Source: Pseudopyrenochaeta lycopersici
Lineage: Eukaryota > Ascomycota > Dothideomycetes > Pleosporales > Pseudopyrenochaetaceae
DNA: 64,000 nt
Assembly: GCA_003313425.1 (NCBI GenBank)
Contig: NHZP01000048.1
Span: forward strand, 124,001 to 188,000
Direction: 5' to 3'
Part shown: piece by piece, positions 8,981-20,905 of the stretch
Numbering within the stretch: position 1 is the first letter of the stretch
How the letters are laid out: each line of letters starts with the position of its first letter
Position numbers and translations under genes: made by a program
Notes under the pieces: model-generated
Databases searched by the model: none
Told to the model about the DNA's origin: nothing
What the model saw: the letters and a program-made list of their open reading frames with translations, nothing else

Positions 8981-11900
8981 CACATAGCCGTAATTCGCAG
9001 CCCACATCAACGCAGTTCGACCACTTAGATCCTTACTATTAAGTTGTAGCCCTCGACCCGCAAGAAGAGCCTCTACTGTTAAGGGCGACTGTCGAAACAG
9101 AGCCCAAGCGAGAGGCGTCCACCCGTCCACGTCTTCTCCGTTGACATCCCCACATTTGTACTTTATTAAGGCTTTAACAGTGTCTGCGTGCCCTCCTCCA
9201 CATGCTAGAGAGAGAGCGCTCCTACCATTGTTGTCTTTGCTCAATCTTTCGACGCTTGACCCATCTTGCATAAGAGCGTCAATAACCTGGTCTTGGCCGT
9301 TATTCGCTGCCATAGCAATGGTGAGCGACCCATTGAGTCTTTTTGGTTAACCTCTACATCGGGATATTCTAATAACATCTGGAGTGCCTGCAGGAAACCC
9401 TCACCTGCAGCCCATGATAGTACTGAACGACCAGTATGGTCAACATGGTTGATATTCACAGTTTCATGCCTAAGCAGCGCACGCCCAATGGTTGTATGGT
9501 CCCTTTCAATAGCCCAAAAAAGCGGGGTCCAGTGGTTCTGATCCTGGTGGTCTGGCTGACAATCTTCGCGCTCGAACAATACTTGGAAGATCTCCAAATG
9601 ACTGTTTCCTGCTGCAAAGGATAAAGCTGATCTTCCGGATTTGCCCTTGGCATTGACTTCAATACGACTGTCTGCTAATAAAAATTGCGCGGCACCTAGA
9701 TGACCGTGATGTGCAGCTATAGTCAAAGGGGTGTGTTGATAAAGCCGACGGGAATTAGGATTCGCGCCATGTTTGAGCAGCACCTGCACAGAATTTGCAC
9801 AACCCATTCTTGCCGCCCAGAACAGCGCGCGGTCTTTTCTGGCTTGATCATTGGTCATATTCTTGGACAGAGACTCGTCGAGCAAGAGTGCGCAGTTGAA
9901 AAATGCGGCGACCATTGTTGCGTCGAAATCATCGGGTAGTGTGAACTCCATGTCTCTCTTGATCCAGAAGTACTTCAACCAATTCGTCAAAACGTGACTC
10001 CCACCTTGCGTGAGCCCATAAACCGCTTGGTGAATCTCTTTTGGGGCAACGCTCTCGCATAGTGCAAAATGTTCTGCCCAATGTGTAGCAGCATAATCGA
10101 AAAAATTGTAGCGCTGGCTGATTGTCAAGCAATCATCCTCCCCGAGTTCGTCACCGATATTCAGAAAGTTTTCTTCAGCATGGAAAGAACCAAAATCGAA
10201 TGCCAACGGGTCTGAAGACACATCGTCGTCTATATCATACTCAGAAGGGAATCTTTCGGGCGCGAAGACATCCGTTGCAAAATCGTCTAGTAGCAGATAT
10301 CGAATGCAAGTCGATGCTATACCTAGTGCCGCAATGGAGGGGGAGATCCCGAAACTCCGAATTGTGTCATCTGATGATGATAATGCAAATCCGGCTAGGA
10401 AATCTTTCGCAGACTGGTGAATAAGGGAAACTCTGGATGCTTCAAAGCGTACAAATGATCCTATTATCCCATGCAGCATTCGCTCAATCGCGTTCTGGTA
10501 GTCTTCAGACGCTTCTGCGACCGTTTTGTATTCGTCTTGACTAATCGTATATGCTATATTCATCTCCTCCAGAGTCAAATGTCTTGAACTGCCTATGAGG
10601 AGACGAAATACCGTTCGGGCAATGTCTTCACTCCCCTGAGGAATCTTGTGTAAGAAGCTTGCATACGTTGCCTCCAGCTGGCGAGGGAAGTAGTTGATTA
10701 TATTCTTGAAATCCTTCTTGGAGGTTGAGGGACTGTCTTCCAGAGACTGAAGCACGATGTTCAGCCAAAGAAACAATTTTTCGGCTTTAGAGTAAAGGAG
10801 ATCCTCTAGTTCTTTACTTGTTTCGTCTGAAAAGCCAACCTTTTTGGCAATCCGTCCAAACCTGTTGCGAATGACCAGTCTAATGTCTTGGCTAATCCTG
10901 GCTTGATTTTCATCGATCGGCAATATGCTCTTCTGAAGCTCATCAAGGATGCTGAGGTCCTGTGGAGAAGGGCGACTGGTAATTACGAACTTGACAAAGT
11001 TTCGCGGTCGTTGGAGCGCCATCTGCGACTCCTGCATTAGTTGCTTAACTGACCGGAGAAATGTTCGCCGAGTAGCGGCTTCACACTCATCGATCGCATC
11101 GACAATGATACCGACCGGGCCTAATCTTGATTCCGACAAAATTTTCACGAAGATCTCCCAAAGAGCGGCAAAGGACTCCACAAGGTGATGGCCAGTAGCC
11201 TCCCACCTTGATTTTGCATACTTAATAAGACTCCGATGTCGCTGAAGAATTTGATGTAAAATACTCCTCAATATATCCTTGGCATTTCTCTGTGTCGTAA
11301 TTTTATCGTCGCAGAAGAAATAGAACACGTCAGGATATGGGGGTGCAGCAGAACCAAGCGTTAGATGCTCGGTCAAATACAGGGAGAGCATGGTTTTCCC
11401 ACAACCAGGTTCACCTGTAACCCACAGCAAGCTAGTCTCTTCTGATTTCATCCAGGAGACGTACTCTAGGTCGCTTAGAATCCAGCTACAGGTACCTTGC
11501 ACAGGTCGGGGTAATTGTGCCTTGTAGTCTTCAAGATTGGTCGAGTAAAGCATGCTCATGCAACGCTTCTCGGCAGATTGAAGAGCTGGCAAAAACTCTT
11601 AGCTGGACATCAAAAACTTTGCACATCGATACATACACATGTTAGCTGAGCTCCTGTTTAGGTTCACGTCTCGGGCCAGTCGCCGGATTTCGTTGAGAAC
11701 AGTGAGATACTCTTTGTTCCTCGCCTCAAATCGACACATGCTCCCATGGTCTGCGTCCAGTGGAATGACTTGCTCGCCGGGTATCCCCATAATGGCTGAT
11801 TCGCGGTCTACTACCTAATATCAAAGATGAATTAGATCACCGCCAACAAATATTTTCGCGAAACTAACCAAACTGGACAAAGGTGAAGTAATCTTTCGTT

Positions 11901-12664
11901 CGTAAAAAGTGACAATGCTTAGATAGTCTAGCTGATCGTGGAAAGACTTGGCGAGTGCTTGCAGTCTGTCGGACCCTGCGCTCAGTGCGCTCACGAGATC
12001 ACTGCGAATAGGTCCAGTGAGATTTGTGACTTTTATGATACGCAACAATGCATTAGCAAAGTCCCCCACAGTTTTGCCAGTGTCTGCTATCCTTGATCCT
12101 CGGTGCGGTGTTCCCGAAAATAGGATAGTGGTAGTAGCAGATAGTATTTCTTCGTAGTGAGACTTCTGCTCGTTTGCTAGAAGAAGAGCCTTTACATCTT
12201 GTAAAGACCAATAAAGGTAAGTCTAGTCATTCATACCTGATTGCACACGAGTCCTCCCACACTATGACAGATGAAGATAATAGGGCGTAGCGCCTATTGG
12301 CGATGGGCCAGTAAAGCGGAGTGCGACAGAATCTAGGTCATACATTGACTAGTGAAACTTCAGCCGCCAATTTCCCACGTAATTCGGTCAAGAACCCGCG
12401 CGAGTAGTCAATTATGTCACCCGCAGATTTGCTCAATAATACCTCTGCTGGGTATCCATACGTAAAAATGCGTGCTCTGGGAAGGTCGCTTGGAAGAAGG
12501 TCTTTGAGCCATAAGGTCCCGTTTTTGTGTCGCCATGTCGAGTAAGCGTTACCATTTAACCCATGTATCGCGACAATATTCACTCCCTTTCCATCATGAG
12601 GGCTGGCATTGAGCGTGCCATCGTACAGAAGTTCGAGTCCAAAGCCCTTTCTACGACTGGACAT
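8973..12664 (-). pseudogene. NLR-type STAND protein gene (SesB-like hydrolase, NACHT, ankyrin), broken by frameshift and hAT insertion
   Basis: Exons as I join them: 12664-12344, 12293-12237, 12189-11869, 11814-11637 and 11585 onward. The N terminus is an alpha/beta-hydrolase of the SesB-like type (VNIVAIHGLNGNAYSTW, then nucleophile ICHSVGG, then ILFSGTPHRGS and the late LDADHGSMCRF histidine region). The NACHT ATPase follows with P-loop GEPGCGKT and Walker B-like VGIIVDAIDECE. About ten ankyrin repeats follow. Fungal NLRs of this plan act in non-self recognition and programmed cell death. The ankyrin part has a one-base frameshift at about 9310-9311: LLW shifts frame where adding one C on the plus strand restores AANNGQ. 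The hAT element then cuts the gene at 8972, so neither allele part can give the full protein. The last segment lies at 5764-5917. Confidence 0.9.
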
Positions 12665-13271
12665 ACTAGAAGCGAGAAGGACTGAGCGCGGTGCAGCTGC
12701 TTGCGGCTGAAGTGCATCGGTTGATTGAGTCGACTGAACGCTAATGTTAAAACTGAAATTCTGGGATTGTTATTCGAGTCTGCAGCCCACCAACCTGTTC
12801 CTGCCTGGCATCGGTAGCTAGCGGTTTGGGCTTCCGCTGAAAGTTTTTGCTAAATCGTTCTAGCATTTCAACGTCTCATTCCTTGCTTAATTACCCTTGT
12901 GTTTACAAAAAGATATGCGAATGAGCTGAGAATCGGGGGACCTGAGGTGATGCGCTTTCGGCTGTGCCGCACACAATCTCAACAGATGCGCTAGGTCTGT
13001 TGGGGAGTGTTTTTTAAGCGCCAACGTCGCTGACACTCCTGACAGGCTACGAATTGCTGCAGTGCTTAGCGTTCTGCCTTGTTAGTGGCTTTATTCCAGC
13101 CGAAGCGGCGAAACCTCGCACTTGACACAGAAAACGTCACAGAGCGACAACCGATATATCGGGTAGAGTTGGGTTTCGCAGGCTGATAGCCGACCGCTGG
13201 TAGCAAGAATTTTTCTGCGTCGAATTGCATAGAGCGTTAATCGCATGCATGCATATGCAAGAGAATAGCAC
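12665..13271. other. Intergenic, NLR promoter side
   Basis: This 607-bp gap separates the NLR start from the stop of the EF-1alpha-like gene; both genes read leftward. I see no gene, repeat or clear TATA box in it. Confidence 0.5.
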
Positions 13272-14102
13272 TCATGAAAGAACTTCATCTAGTGCAGCTA
13301 CCACAGTTACTGCATTTCCCGCTCCTTGTTTACCTCCATCTGTGGATTCAGAATACCAGACAAGGTTTGAAGACAGCTCGATGAGATTATCGCTGTGAAG
13401 TCCAGAAGCAGGGACAAATGGAATCCTGGGCCAGATACGTTAATACTGAAGTTGAGGTCCGCGACATACATCATACCGTTCGCCCGACACTCCGAGACCC
13501 TTAAGTGCCATGTTTGCGGCCTGGACTGATTCTGTGAACACGACTTTGGACCATTGGGCTTCGTCTCTAGACACATATCAGATAACAAATATTAGAAGAC
13601 AGGGAATCAATACAATTTATTGACTAGCACGACTGCTTTCTGTTTAGCGAAGAGTGTCGCCAAGTCTTTAAGTTGATCAGCAATCTCTTGAAGCTGCTCA
13701 TCTAAATGACCAGGCGCAACGATGAGAATGAGGCCGTCAGGTGTGCCGTCAGATGTCGATGCTCCTTCTAGAAATGGATTAGCAGGAGATATATGAGCAC
13801 AAGAGGCCGGAGGAAAATTTAATTCGCATACCTCTCACAGTGACCTTGCTCATGGGCATATAGAAAAAAAACTCCTCATTCCTCGCTTTGATCTCGTCGA
13901 AGACTTCTGCGTAAGTGTTTTTGCGCCCCTTCTCGAGTCTCTCTAGGGTTGACATATCAACGCCTCCACACTAAAAATTCGTAAACAGGCCACAGTATCT
14001 ATTGAATTTGTGACATACCTTGTACATCAAATTGCCAACAATCGTGGCTTTTCCAACGCCACGGCTTCCAAGAACAACAAGCGTTTTGGTTGACTCTGGC
14101 AT
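13272..14102 (-). CDS. Stand-alone EF-1alpha-like GTPase domain protein (five exons)
   Basis: Exons 14102-14019, 13970-13832, 13767-13614, 13566-13477 and 13425-13272 join with consistent phases into 206 residues. All four introns have GT-AG ends, with donors GTATGT, GTATGC, GTATTG and GTATGA. The product follows the G domain of translation elongation factor 1-alpha: P-loop LGSRGVGKATIVGNLMYKCG, KVTVRE, a core strand GLILIVAPGH, G4 motif VNKLD, EAQWSKVVF, the IPFVPASG region and DNLIELSSN with LVWY. Domains 2 and 3 that bind tRNA are absent, and the effector/switch II part is replaced by a shorter unrelated stretch. The P-loop Ser/Thr after Lys is Ala, so nucleotide hydrolysis is doubtful. 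It is not a normal translation factor. The clean multi-exon frame argues against a dead gene. Function is unknown. Confidence 0.8.
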
Positions 14103-15739
14103 TGTTTTGTTGACGTGCGAGATAGCTTAGATTGAAAGCGGTTAGGCTGAGAACAAGGTTACCAGCTACCAGCCCCCTCTGAGGCTACTACCAGCCTCCT
14201 TAGTATATATAGCTATCCAGCCTCCTAGATAATCCTGCGATTAATTCAATTTTCTCTTATCTAGGTGTTCCTTTAACATGTTTACTGTAGATCCTGTGTG
14301 GTGATTGAGGGATGTGGCACTTGTGCGCAGAAATGATTGGCGAAATTATCATCTGGTCGTGGCGTTGAAATGAGTTTTGAGTTAGTTGGCGGCCTGTCAC
14401 TTCAGGAATGGAAACCCCACATGCTCACGTGACAACCACCACCATGTCGGTGCATACTTCCCATGATATAGCAGCTCGTTAGTGAGTGAGCTACTTTTTT
14501 GTTAGCTTTGCAAATATTCTAGCATGCTTAAATTAGATATTGTATGCTGCGCATTACCCATACGTATTTCTACAACGCCTCTTGCTTTCTTCAAGTATTA
14601 GTTGATTTGTTTCAATCTATCATTCGCAGAGGCGTTTAGCAGCATATGAAACATTGTCATAGGCACTTTCAACAAAGGAACGAGAAGCCCAGCCGGCTGA
14701 CTGGTGCACCTCTGTTTCTTCATAGGCTCACACGCTATATAATACAAAATGTGGATGACACTGGTGTACGGAGCGTAAGCTTGCCAAGCAACTGGTAAGG
14801 AAATATAGGCACAATATCAGCGCGGCTTGATTATCATGCCTCACGAACACCAAGGGCACCGTCTCAAAAACTACAGAAACAGCGCTCCAGCGACGATTTC
14901 AAGCCTACGCGTCGTGCTGGATTGATTTCGCGTCCTAAAACAAGACACAGGTGGTAAGTTTCACATATTACTGATTTGTGCTCACATCCGCATCCATAGG
15001 TAAATAGCATGGCATTTGTGAAGGCGGAGTGTCTCAATCTCTTCTGGTGCGTCCGACACACTTGAAATTAGCGGGGACAATCAGGCTTTGCGGGTGCTTG
15101 GCCATGCCGCCCCACCTCTGGCGAACTTGCCCTGCGTATTCTGAGCGTATCAGCGGCGTCAGTTTTTGATCGGTCCTGCATGTACATCATGCATTTCACA
15201 ATGGAGAGGGTCTTCAGTGCAAATGTAAGTCGTGGAGTTTATCGGATGGAATTTGCAGCTTGTTGCTCTTATCGATAAGTTGTGGCGTGGGACCGTGCGT
15301 GTTTTATTCCGCCCCGCAACCCCCGCTCCTCCTATCAGCAGCCTAACTGCTTCGCATCGAACCTCCGGTAGGGTTGAAGACAAAAGTTACCAAATATTAA
15401 ATACGATTGTTACCCCATGGGTGCTCACAAGAGACATGGGACACATGCATGACACTGGCGCTTTGAGAAATCCAGCCGCGATTGCGCGGTCTGACGAACC
15501 TTCGCGCACTCTACTTTCATGAATTGATCAAATGAACCAACTCCAAATTTCTTTCGTTATCTCATGGGCTAATGATCTTCATAATATCCTCAACAACCTC
15601 TAAACAATCGCTACAAAGTTCAGCCACCCTTTCTTTCCCTCTGGCAATTTCCACTCCACTCAGCATCCATGGTGCAAGACGTTATCATAATCGCTATTGT
15701 TCTAGAGATAGTTGGACAAGAAAGGACTTTAGATCAGAT
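14103..15739. other. Intergenic
   Basis: This 1.6-kb stretch lies upstream of the EF-1alpha-like gene. Short open frames here look random. I see no conserved domain, RNA gene or transposon remnant. Confidence 0.4.
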
Positions 15740-16072
15740 TCAAGCTTGCGTTTCAATGGCAGAGTCTCTAAAGATTGTTTCTTTGACAACTTCTTTAGAC
15801 CGATCGTGCGGGGTCATGGGCTGGGGAAGCGGGTCTGCCTGCTTGGCGTCCCTTTCGGCTTCCAGCATCTCGATCTTTCCGTTGGAGTGTCTCATCCAAT
15901 TGGCTAAAGGGAGCAGGACGCCTTTCGCATCGGCTCTGAAAGCGCGACGGACACCTCCTGCAAGCGTCATTTCAATGTGAGCCTTTTGGTAGAGCACTTG
16001 CAGTCCTTTGTGGGTCTCTTGTACTACAATCTCTACTTTCATACATAAGATTTGAAATAAAGAATCATCCAC
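15740..16072 (-). CDS. Hypothetical protein, 110 residues (weak)
   Basis: This open frame has a soluble, protein-like composition (for example VVQETHKGLQVLY, ADAKGVLLPLANW, PMTPHDRSKEVVKE) and no signal peptide or membrane segment. Its start is only 28 bp from the start of the divergent hydrolase gene, or 61 bp if the second ATG at 16039 is used, which leaves little room for two promoters. I do not recognise a family. It could be a real small conserved gene or chance. Confidence 0.3.
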   Translation of the reverse strand: MDDSLFQILCMKVEIVVQETHKGLQVLYQKAHIEMTLAGGVRRAFRADAKGVLLPLANWMRHSNGKIEMLEAERDAKQADPLPQPMTPHDRSKEVVKETIFRDSAIETQA

Positions 16073-16100
16073 ACTTTGCTAGCTGAACCCTATATCACAA

Positions 16101-17117
16101 ATGCCGCGCGAAAACATTTCATTCCAGACCTCTGACAACGTTACGTTGCGCTGCTGGTTCTACAAACCCTCCAATGTGTCGGGACCCTTACCTTGCCTTG
16201 TTATGGCTCATGGCTTCTCTGCCATCAAGGAGATGGACTTAGACACTTTCGCTGAGTTCTTCATTACCAACCTGCCATTGACCTGTTTGGTGTACGATAA
16301 CCGTGGATTCGGCGAAAGCGACACCAAAGAAGGCCAACCGCGTCATGAAATTATCCCAGCACAGCAGACTAGCGATTACTCCGATGCCATCACGTATGCC
16401 CAGTCATTGCCAGAGGTGAAAAAGGAAAGAATCGGAATCTGGGGCAGCTCATATAGTGGGGGGCACGTGTTGTGGGTTGGCGCTGTTGATCGAAGGGTCA
16501 AGGCTGTGTTGTGTCAAGTGCCATGCGTTGATGGTTGGGCAAACTTTCACCGACTCATCAGGCCCGATTTTATCGCTGGATTGAATCAGCTATTTCAAGA
16601 CGGTACGGTATGTTGACTTTGATTGAAGCACAGTTGCTGATCTCAACGACTAGATCGTCTCGCTCGCGCTGCAGGCAAGACAGCTGGACTAGTTCCCGTT
16701 GTGGATGCTGATGTTCACAAGCCATCTGCACTACCAACACCAGACAGTTATGAATTCTTTACAGCTTGGAGTAAAAAAAGCAATTGGAAGAACGAGGTTA
16801 CAGTGAAATCGTAAGTTGTGACCGTTTACGCTAACTGGGTCTTGCTCACCAAGTTTTCATTAAGGATTGAGGCGTTCCGTGAATACAACCCATCTGCACA
16901 CATTCACCACATCTCACCAACCCCACTGCTTATGACAGTAGCAGAGAATGATATTCTGACACCCACTGATATTGCATTGGATGCGTTTTCACGCGCGCTT
17001 GAGCCAAAGCGCCTGCACATACTTCCAGGAGGACATTTCGATGGTTATTCCGGACCCAACTTTGAGAGGAACAGCAAGGTTCAAGCTGAGTTCTTGCGCG
17101 ACCATCTCTGTTCTTGA
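16101..17117 (+). CDS. Alpha/beta hydrolase (dienelactone hydrolase / polyketide-transferase-like)
   Basis: Exons 16101-16602, 16654-16810 and 16865-17117 join in phase into 303 residues. The fold is clear: VMAHGFSAIKEMDL forms the oxyanion region near residue 35, GIWGSSYSGG holds the nucleophile Ser117, VAENDILTPTD carries the acid, and LPGGHFDGYSG near the C terminus carries the histidine. There is no signal peptide. Fungal relatives with this N terminus (MPRE.. and F.T.D..TLR) include hydrolases and acyl-transferring enzymes of secondary-metabolite pathways, but no polyketide synthase is present in the window. The substrate is unknown. The first intron uses a GTACGG donor, chosen because it keeps QDDRLARAAGK in frame. 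Confidence 0.87.
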
Positions 17118-19763
17118 TGACACTGTACGAATGTGGTAGGTGGACGATTGGCCAAAACCAGTGTCCTTGTAGGCCATTATGACAAGCAACCACTTGAAAT
17201 TGAGAGTAATATATGTACCGAGAAATGTATCACGGCGTAATGAAATTGGGTCTTTCAAATTAGCGTACAATTTGATTGCAAGTGCCTGAATTTGGCGTGT
17301 CAATGTGTTTGTCTGTATTCTGATGATAGCTCGCCACGGTGGCTCGCATCCTACAACGGGTGGCTGCCACGAACATGTGGCAGCTAACCCAGCTCATTGC
17401 CCGCAGTGCCTGTCAAGAGATCTGTCAAAATATGTTTGGCAAAGAACAATAGTCAGGTTGCAAAATCTTTCACATGATCCTTTTACTAAGGCTTTTCTTA
17501 TCAAGAGGCTGTTACACGTAAGCTCGATACAACCTAAAGATTCGTATTGTTAGGACCAGTATCAGGACAAAGCCCACAAGAGGGTGACTGAGCTCAATGC
17601 ATTTATAGCGATGTCACTATACCTATGAAACAGGAGTCTAAACTTCTCGGCAGCCATGTCAATTGGAATTGCATTCAGGGTTCTCAATTTAAGATGTGAT
17701 AATTGCCGAATCCCATACAAACCATCTCGATTCTACATTAAGAGTGTGTACAGAGATTTTTTAGGCACACTCGAACTAACGCAGCAGCCTTCTAGCTTCA
17801 TCACTTCGTCATGCCAGGCTTTGAGCTAGTAATGCAAAGTAGCATATTTGCCGCAACTTCACTTAGTCCAAAGGGTACGCAATGTATACTTTCAAAAACC
17901 CTCAAATCATGAGCTATGCGCATAAAGTTTCCCTGTTTCATGTGCGATCACTTGGCAAAAAACTTACAACTGGCAACCCTCCTGAGTTTCAATCGTGCCA
18001 TGGATTGTCATCGATTCGGACATTGCTCTGCCTTCTTGAGCCACCGACAAGGGCAACATCAACATAATCGTTACCAAGATAACCATAAGATTTCCGGCGG
18101 TAGTACTCCTAGAGGGCGGGTATTCATCGAGCTTTATATGCTGGTGCATGATCGGGGTTTGATACCGCGGGAGCCTCACCTTACCCTGTCGACGGGGTCG
18201 CTAGGCACAGGTTTGAAAGAAGAGCACAAATTCCATCCAAAGCTACTCTAGAGTGGCAGTAGGTGGTTTCCCATTTATGTTTTCTCAAGTTCGGGACCGT
18301 CCTAGGAGTTGGCACCGGAAGCCTTAGAAGAATCAGTCGGATGACAGGGCGACAACATCAACTACATCTGGGAAACCCAGAATAAGGATACCAGAGCGGT
18401 GAAGATTCTTCGCATGCGATGCTTAGTTGAATCCGCCATGTCAGTGCGTACGTTCGAGAACAGTTGGTCTAGACGGTCGCAAGAGATGGCATAGTAATTA
18501 GTAGCCAGGCACTGGTGGGCCGAACAAGGGGCCGGTATCTCTCTTGGTGCATTGAACCCAAAAGAAATGAATTTCTCTTCTGCACCACTCGGAAGGCTGA
18601 TTTGGAAGTGGAAGAAGCTTTGTTTCAGGCATGAGGGCTAGTATTTCATATGATTCGCGTTTATGCTGTGCTTTGGAGCAACCCTGCCTTATCGGCTGCA
18701 CGGCAATGTCACAAACTCTCTTTGACCTTGCGCTCAAACAATTCCGCATTCCCTGTATGCTTTAGTCCAACCACCGCCAATCGCCATTTAGTACTTACCC
18801 TTCAGATTTTTCTATCAACAAGTGTCTCTTTGTCGCGCTCTGTATATCTGACATGAACGAAACGGAAAGCCATTGGTCCCCATAAAGCTACTCCTGAAAC
18901 GAATCGAAGGGCTTACAGGATAATTAATATATCTTCAAGAATTACACAGAAGTGTAGTTTATTGCGAGCCAAAGACAGGGGTGGGAGGCGTGTATCGTGC
19001 CGAAGTTATCGCGGACATCATCTACGCTAATCGAACTTGTGATTCTGCACTTAACAAATTGTGCCGAAATACATCCATCCGAGGAATACCCGTAGTGTGG
19101 CTGTAAACCACTCTAGTTGCGTCATCGGCTTCCGGGCCCATTCTTAACCGAAACAGGCTTGGTTGATAGCGTTATGAACAGAACTCGGGCAGAGCACGAA
19201 CGAACACAGGCTTAGATCCACAGAGTCAACCTTGTCGCAATGAGAGAAATAAGTGTGTACACAAAGAGCTACTTATGAAATGAAACAACTCTAGTTACAG
19301 ATTTGAACTGCGCCACGTACGGCGTAGATCTCTATAGCACTACATAGCCCGCAAATACATCTGTTCAAACATCGCCCGATGATTACCAATGCGCTTGGCT
19401 GTGCGAGTCCGAAGACCGAGTCCACCTTTCCTAATGGCATCCAACAATCTTTAGGTATAGCAGCAGAGGTTGCTTGGCTAATTATCCTAGCATAAGTTTT
19501 TGGTACAGCGAAGGATCGAGCGTAAAGGAATGAAATGAAGGAACGTGCGTACGCTTTAATCCAGAAGGTGATGGCTGTGCCTTGTATTTTGACAGTTTCA
19601 CCGGTCCGAATTGATATGAGATGGCATCCAAAGATTGGCGAAAGTATGCCGTATATACATAAATAGCGAATCCGTGGGAACATCAATTCATCGTTGGCAA
19701 CAATACATTCAGTCCTTCAAACATTCTTCTTGCGTTTTCAAATCATTGTGTTGCTGCTTCGTT
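17118..19763. other. Gene-poor stretch of 2.6 kb
   Basis: I find no supported gene here. Open frames up to about 130 codons occur on both strands without recognisable domains. A TATA-like TATATACATAAA at about 19652-19663 lies roughly 105 bp upstream of the next gene. Confidence 0.4.
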
Positions 19764-20905
19764 ATGCATTCTTCCATACTCAACCTGGCATTTATTGCCA
19801 GTGCTATCGTAGCAACGACTCGAGCTGCTCCCAAAAAGACCTCAATCCAGGAGGAAACCCGCACACTCGATGAGATTCATCAAGCTGCGCTCGCCGAAGG
19901 CGGTGTTGTTACGCTCTGGCACGGAGGCGACGAAGCAAATCAGCAGAATTTCTTGAAGGATGCCTTCGAAACACGCTTCCCCGGGATGACTCTCAACGTC
20001 ACTGTAGATCTCTCCAAGTATCACGATGGGAACCTCGATCAACAGATTGCGGAGCGTAACGTTCAGGTTGACAGTGTGATTCTGCAGACCCTGCATGACT
20101 ATCCACAATGGAAAAAACAGGGCGTACTTCTGAACTATGCGCCAGCAAACTTCAGCAAAATCCACAAGAGCTTTAAGGACCCGGATGCAGCCTATATGGG
20201 CTTGTTTATCGTAGCTTGGGGATTGATTAGAGATGTTAACAAGACCAACGTGGCATTGGCCGAGTACCCGGACTTCCTCAACCCAGCACTCAAGGACAAA
20301 CTTGTTCTCACATATCCGAATGACGACGACGCGGTTCTTTACCAGTTCGACCTCATGTACGTTTCTATTCTAGATCCCATCTTTCCGACATATTAGCATT
20401 GCTCGTAGTACTGACTATCAGCTCCAGTGTCAAACAGTACGGCGTGGCTTGGTTGGACTCCCTCATTGCCCAAAACCCCCGCTGGGTGCGCGGTACCGCT
20501 ACCCCCCAAACACTCATTGGCTCAGCGAACAGCTCCAGTGCGGCCACCTTCACCTCTGCTTTCGGCTTGCCCCTCTCTGCCGGCGTTACTCTCCCTACTA
20601 AAGCCAAGTTTGTCTCGTGGCCTCAGACCGGTGCCATCCTTAAAGACGCGCCTCATCCCGAAGGCGCAAAGTTGCTACACAATTTCCTTCTCAGTACAGA
20701 GCACCAGTCTCTCCGTGGATGGAGCGTCAGGGAGGATCTTCCCGCGCCAGCAGGGTTTTCCAAGATTTGGGAGCAAAAGGGAACGAACGTGGCTGGGTTT
20801 GGAGCGTGGATGAGCGATCGAGCAAATGTTGAAAGGCTGAAGCTTTGGTATGAGAGCAAACTTGGTACAGCTCAGGGACTTAGCCCGATCATCGACGATC
20901 TTTGA
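19764..20905 (+). CDS. Secreted periplasmic-binding-protein-like protein (bacterial ABC substrate-binding fold)
   Basis: Exons 19764-20356 and 20422-20905 give 358 residues. Residues 1-20 form a signal peptide (SILNLAFIASAIVATTRA). The body resembles bacterial extracellular solute-binding proteins of the iron or ABC-transport class: GGVVTLWHGGDEANQQNFL near the start, AFETRFPGMTLNVTVDLS, DSVILQTLHDYPQWKKQGVL, and in the second lobe the WVRGTATPQTLIGSANSSSA hinge and HPEGAKLLHNFLLS. Bacteria use such proteins with membrane permeases, and no transporter partner is present here. Known fungal members are thought to come from bacteria by transfer. The ATG was chosen because it opens directly with the signal peptide. 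The intron (65 bp, donor GTACGT) shows adaptation to a fungal genome. The ligand is unknown. Confidence 0.87.

Noticed and set aside
18498..18749. 83-codon minus-strand frame as a small secreted protein
   Set aside because: No signal peptide, no cysteine pattern and no support for further exons.
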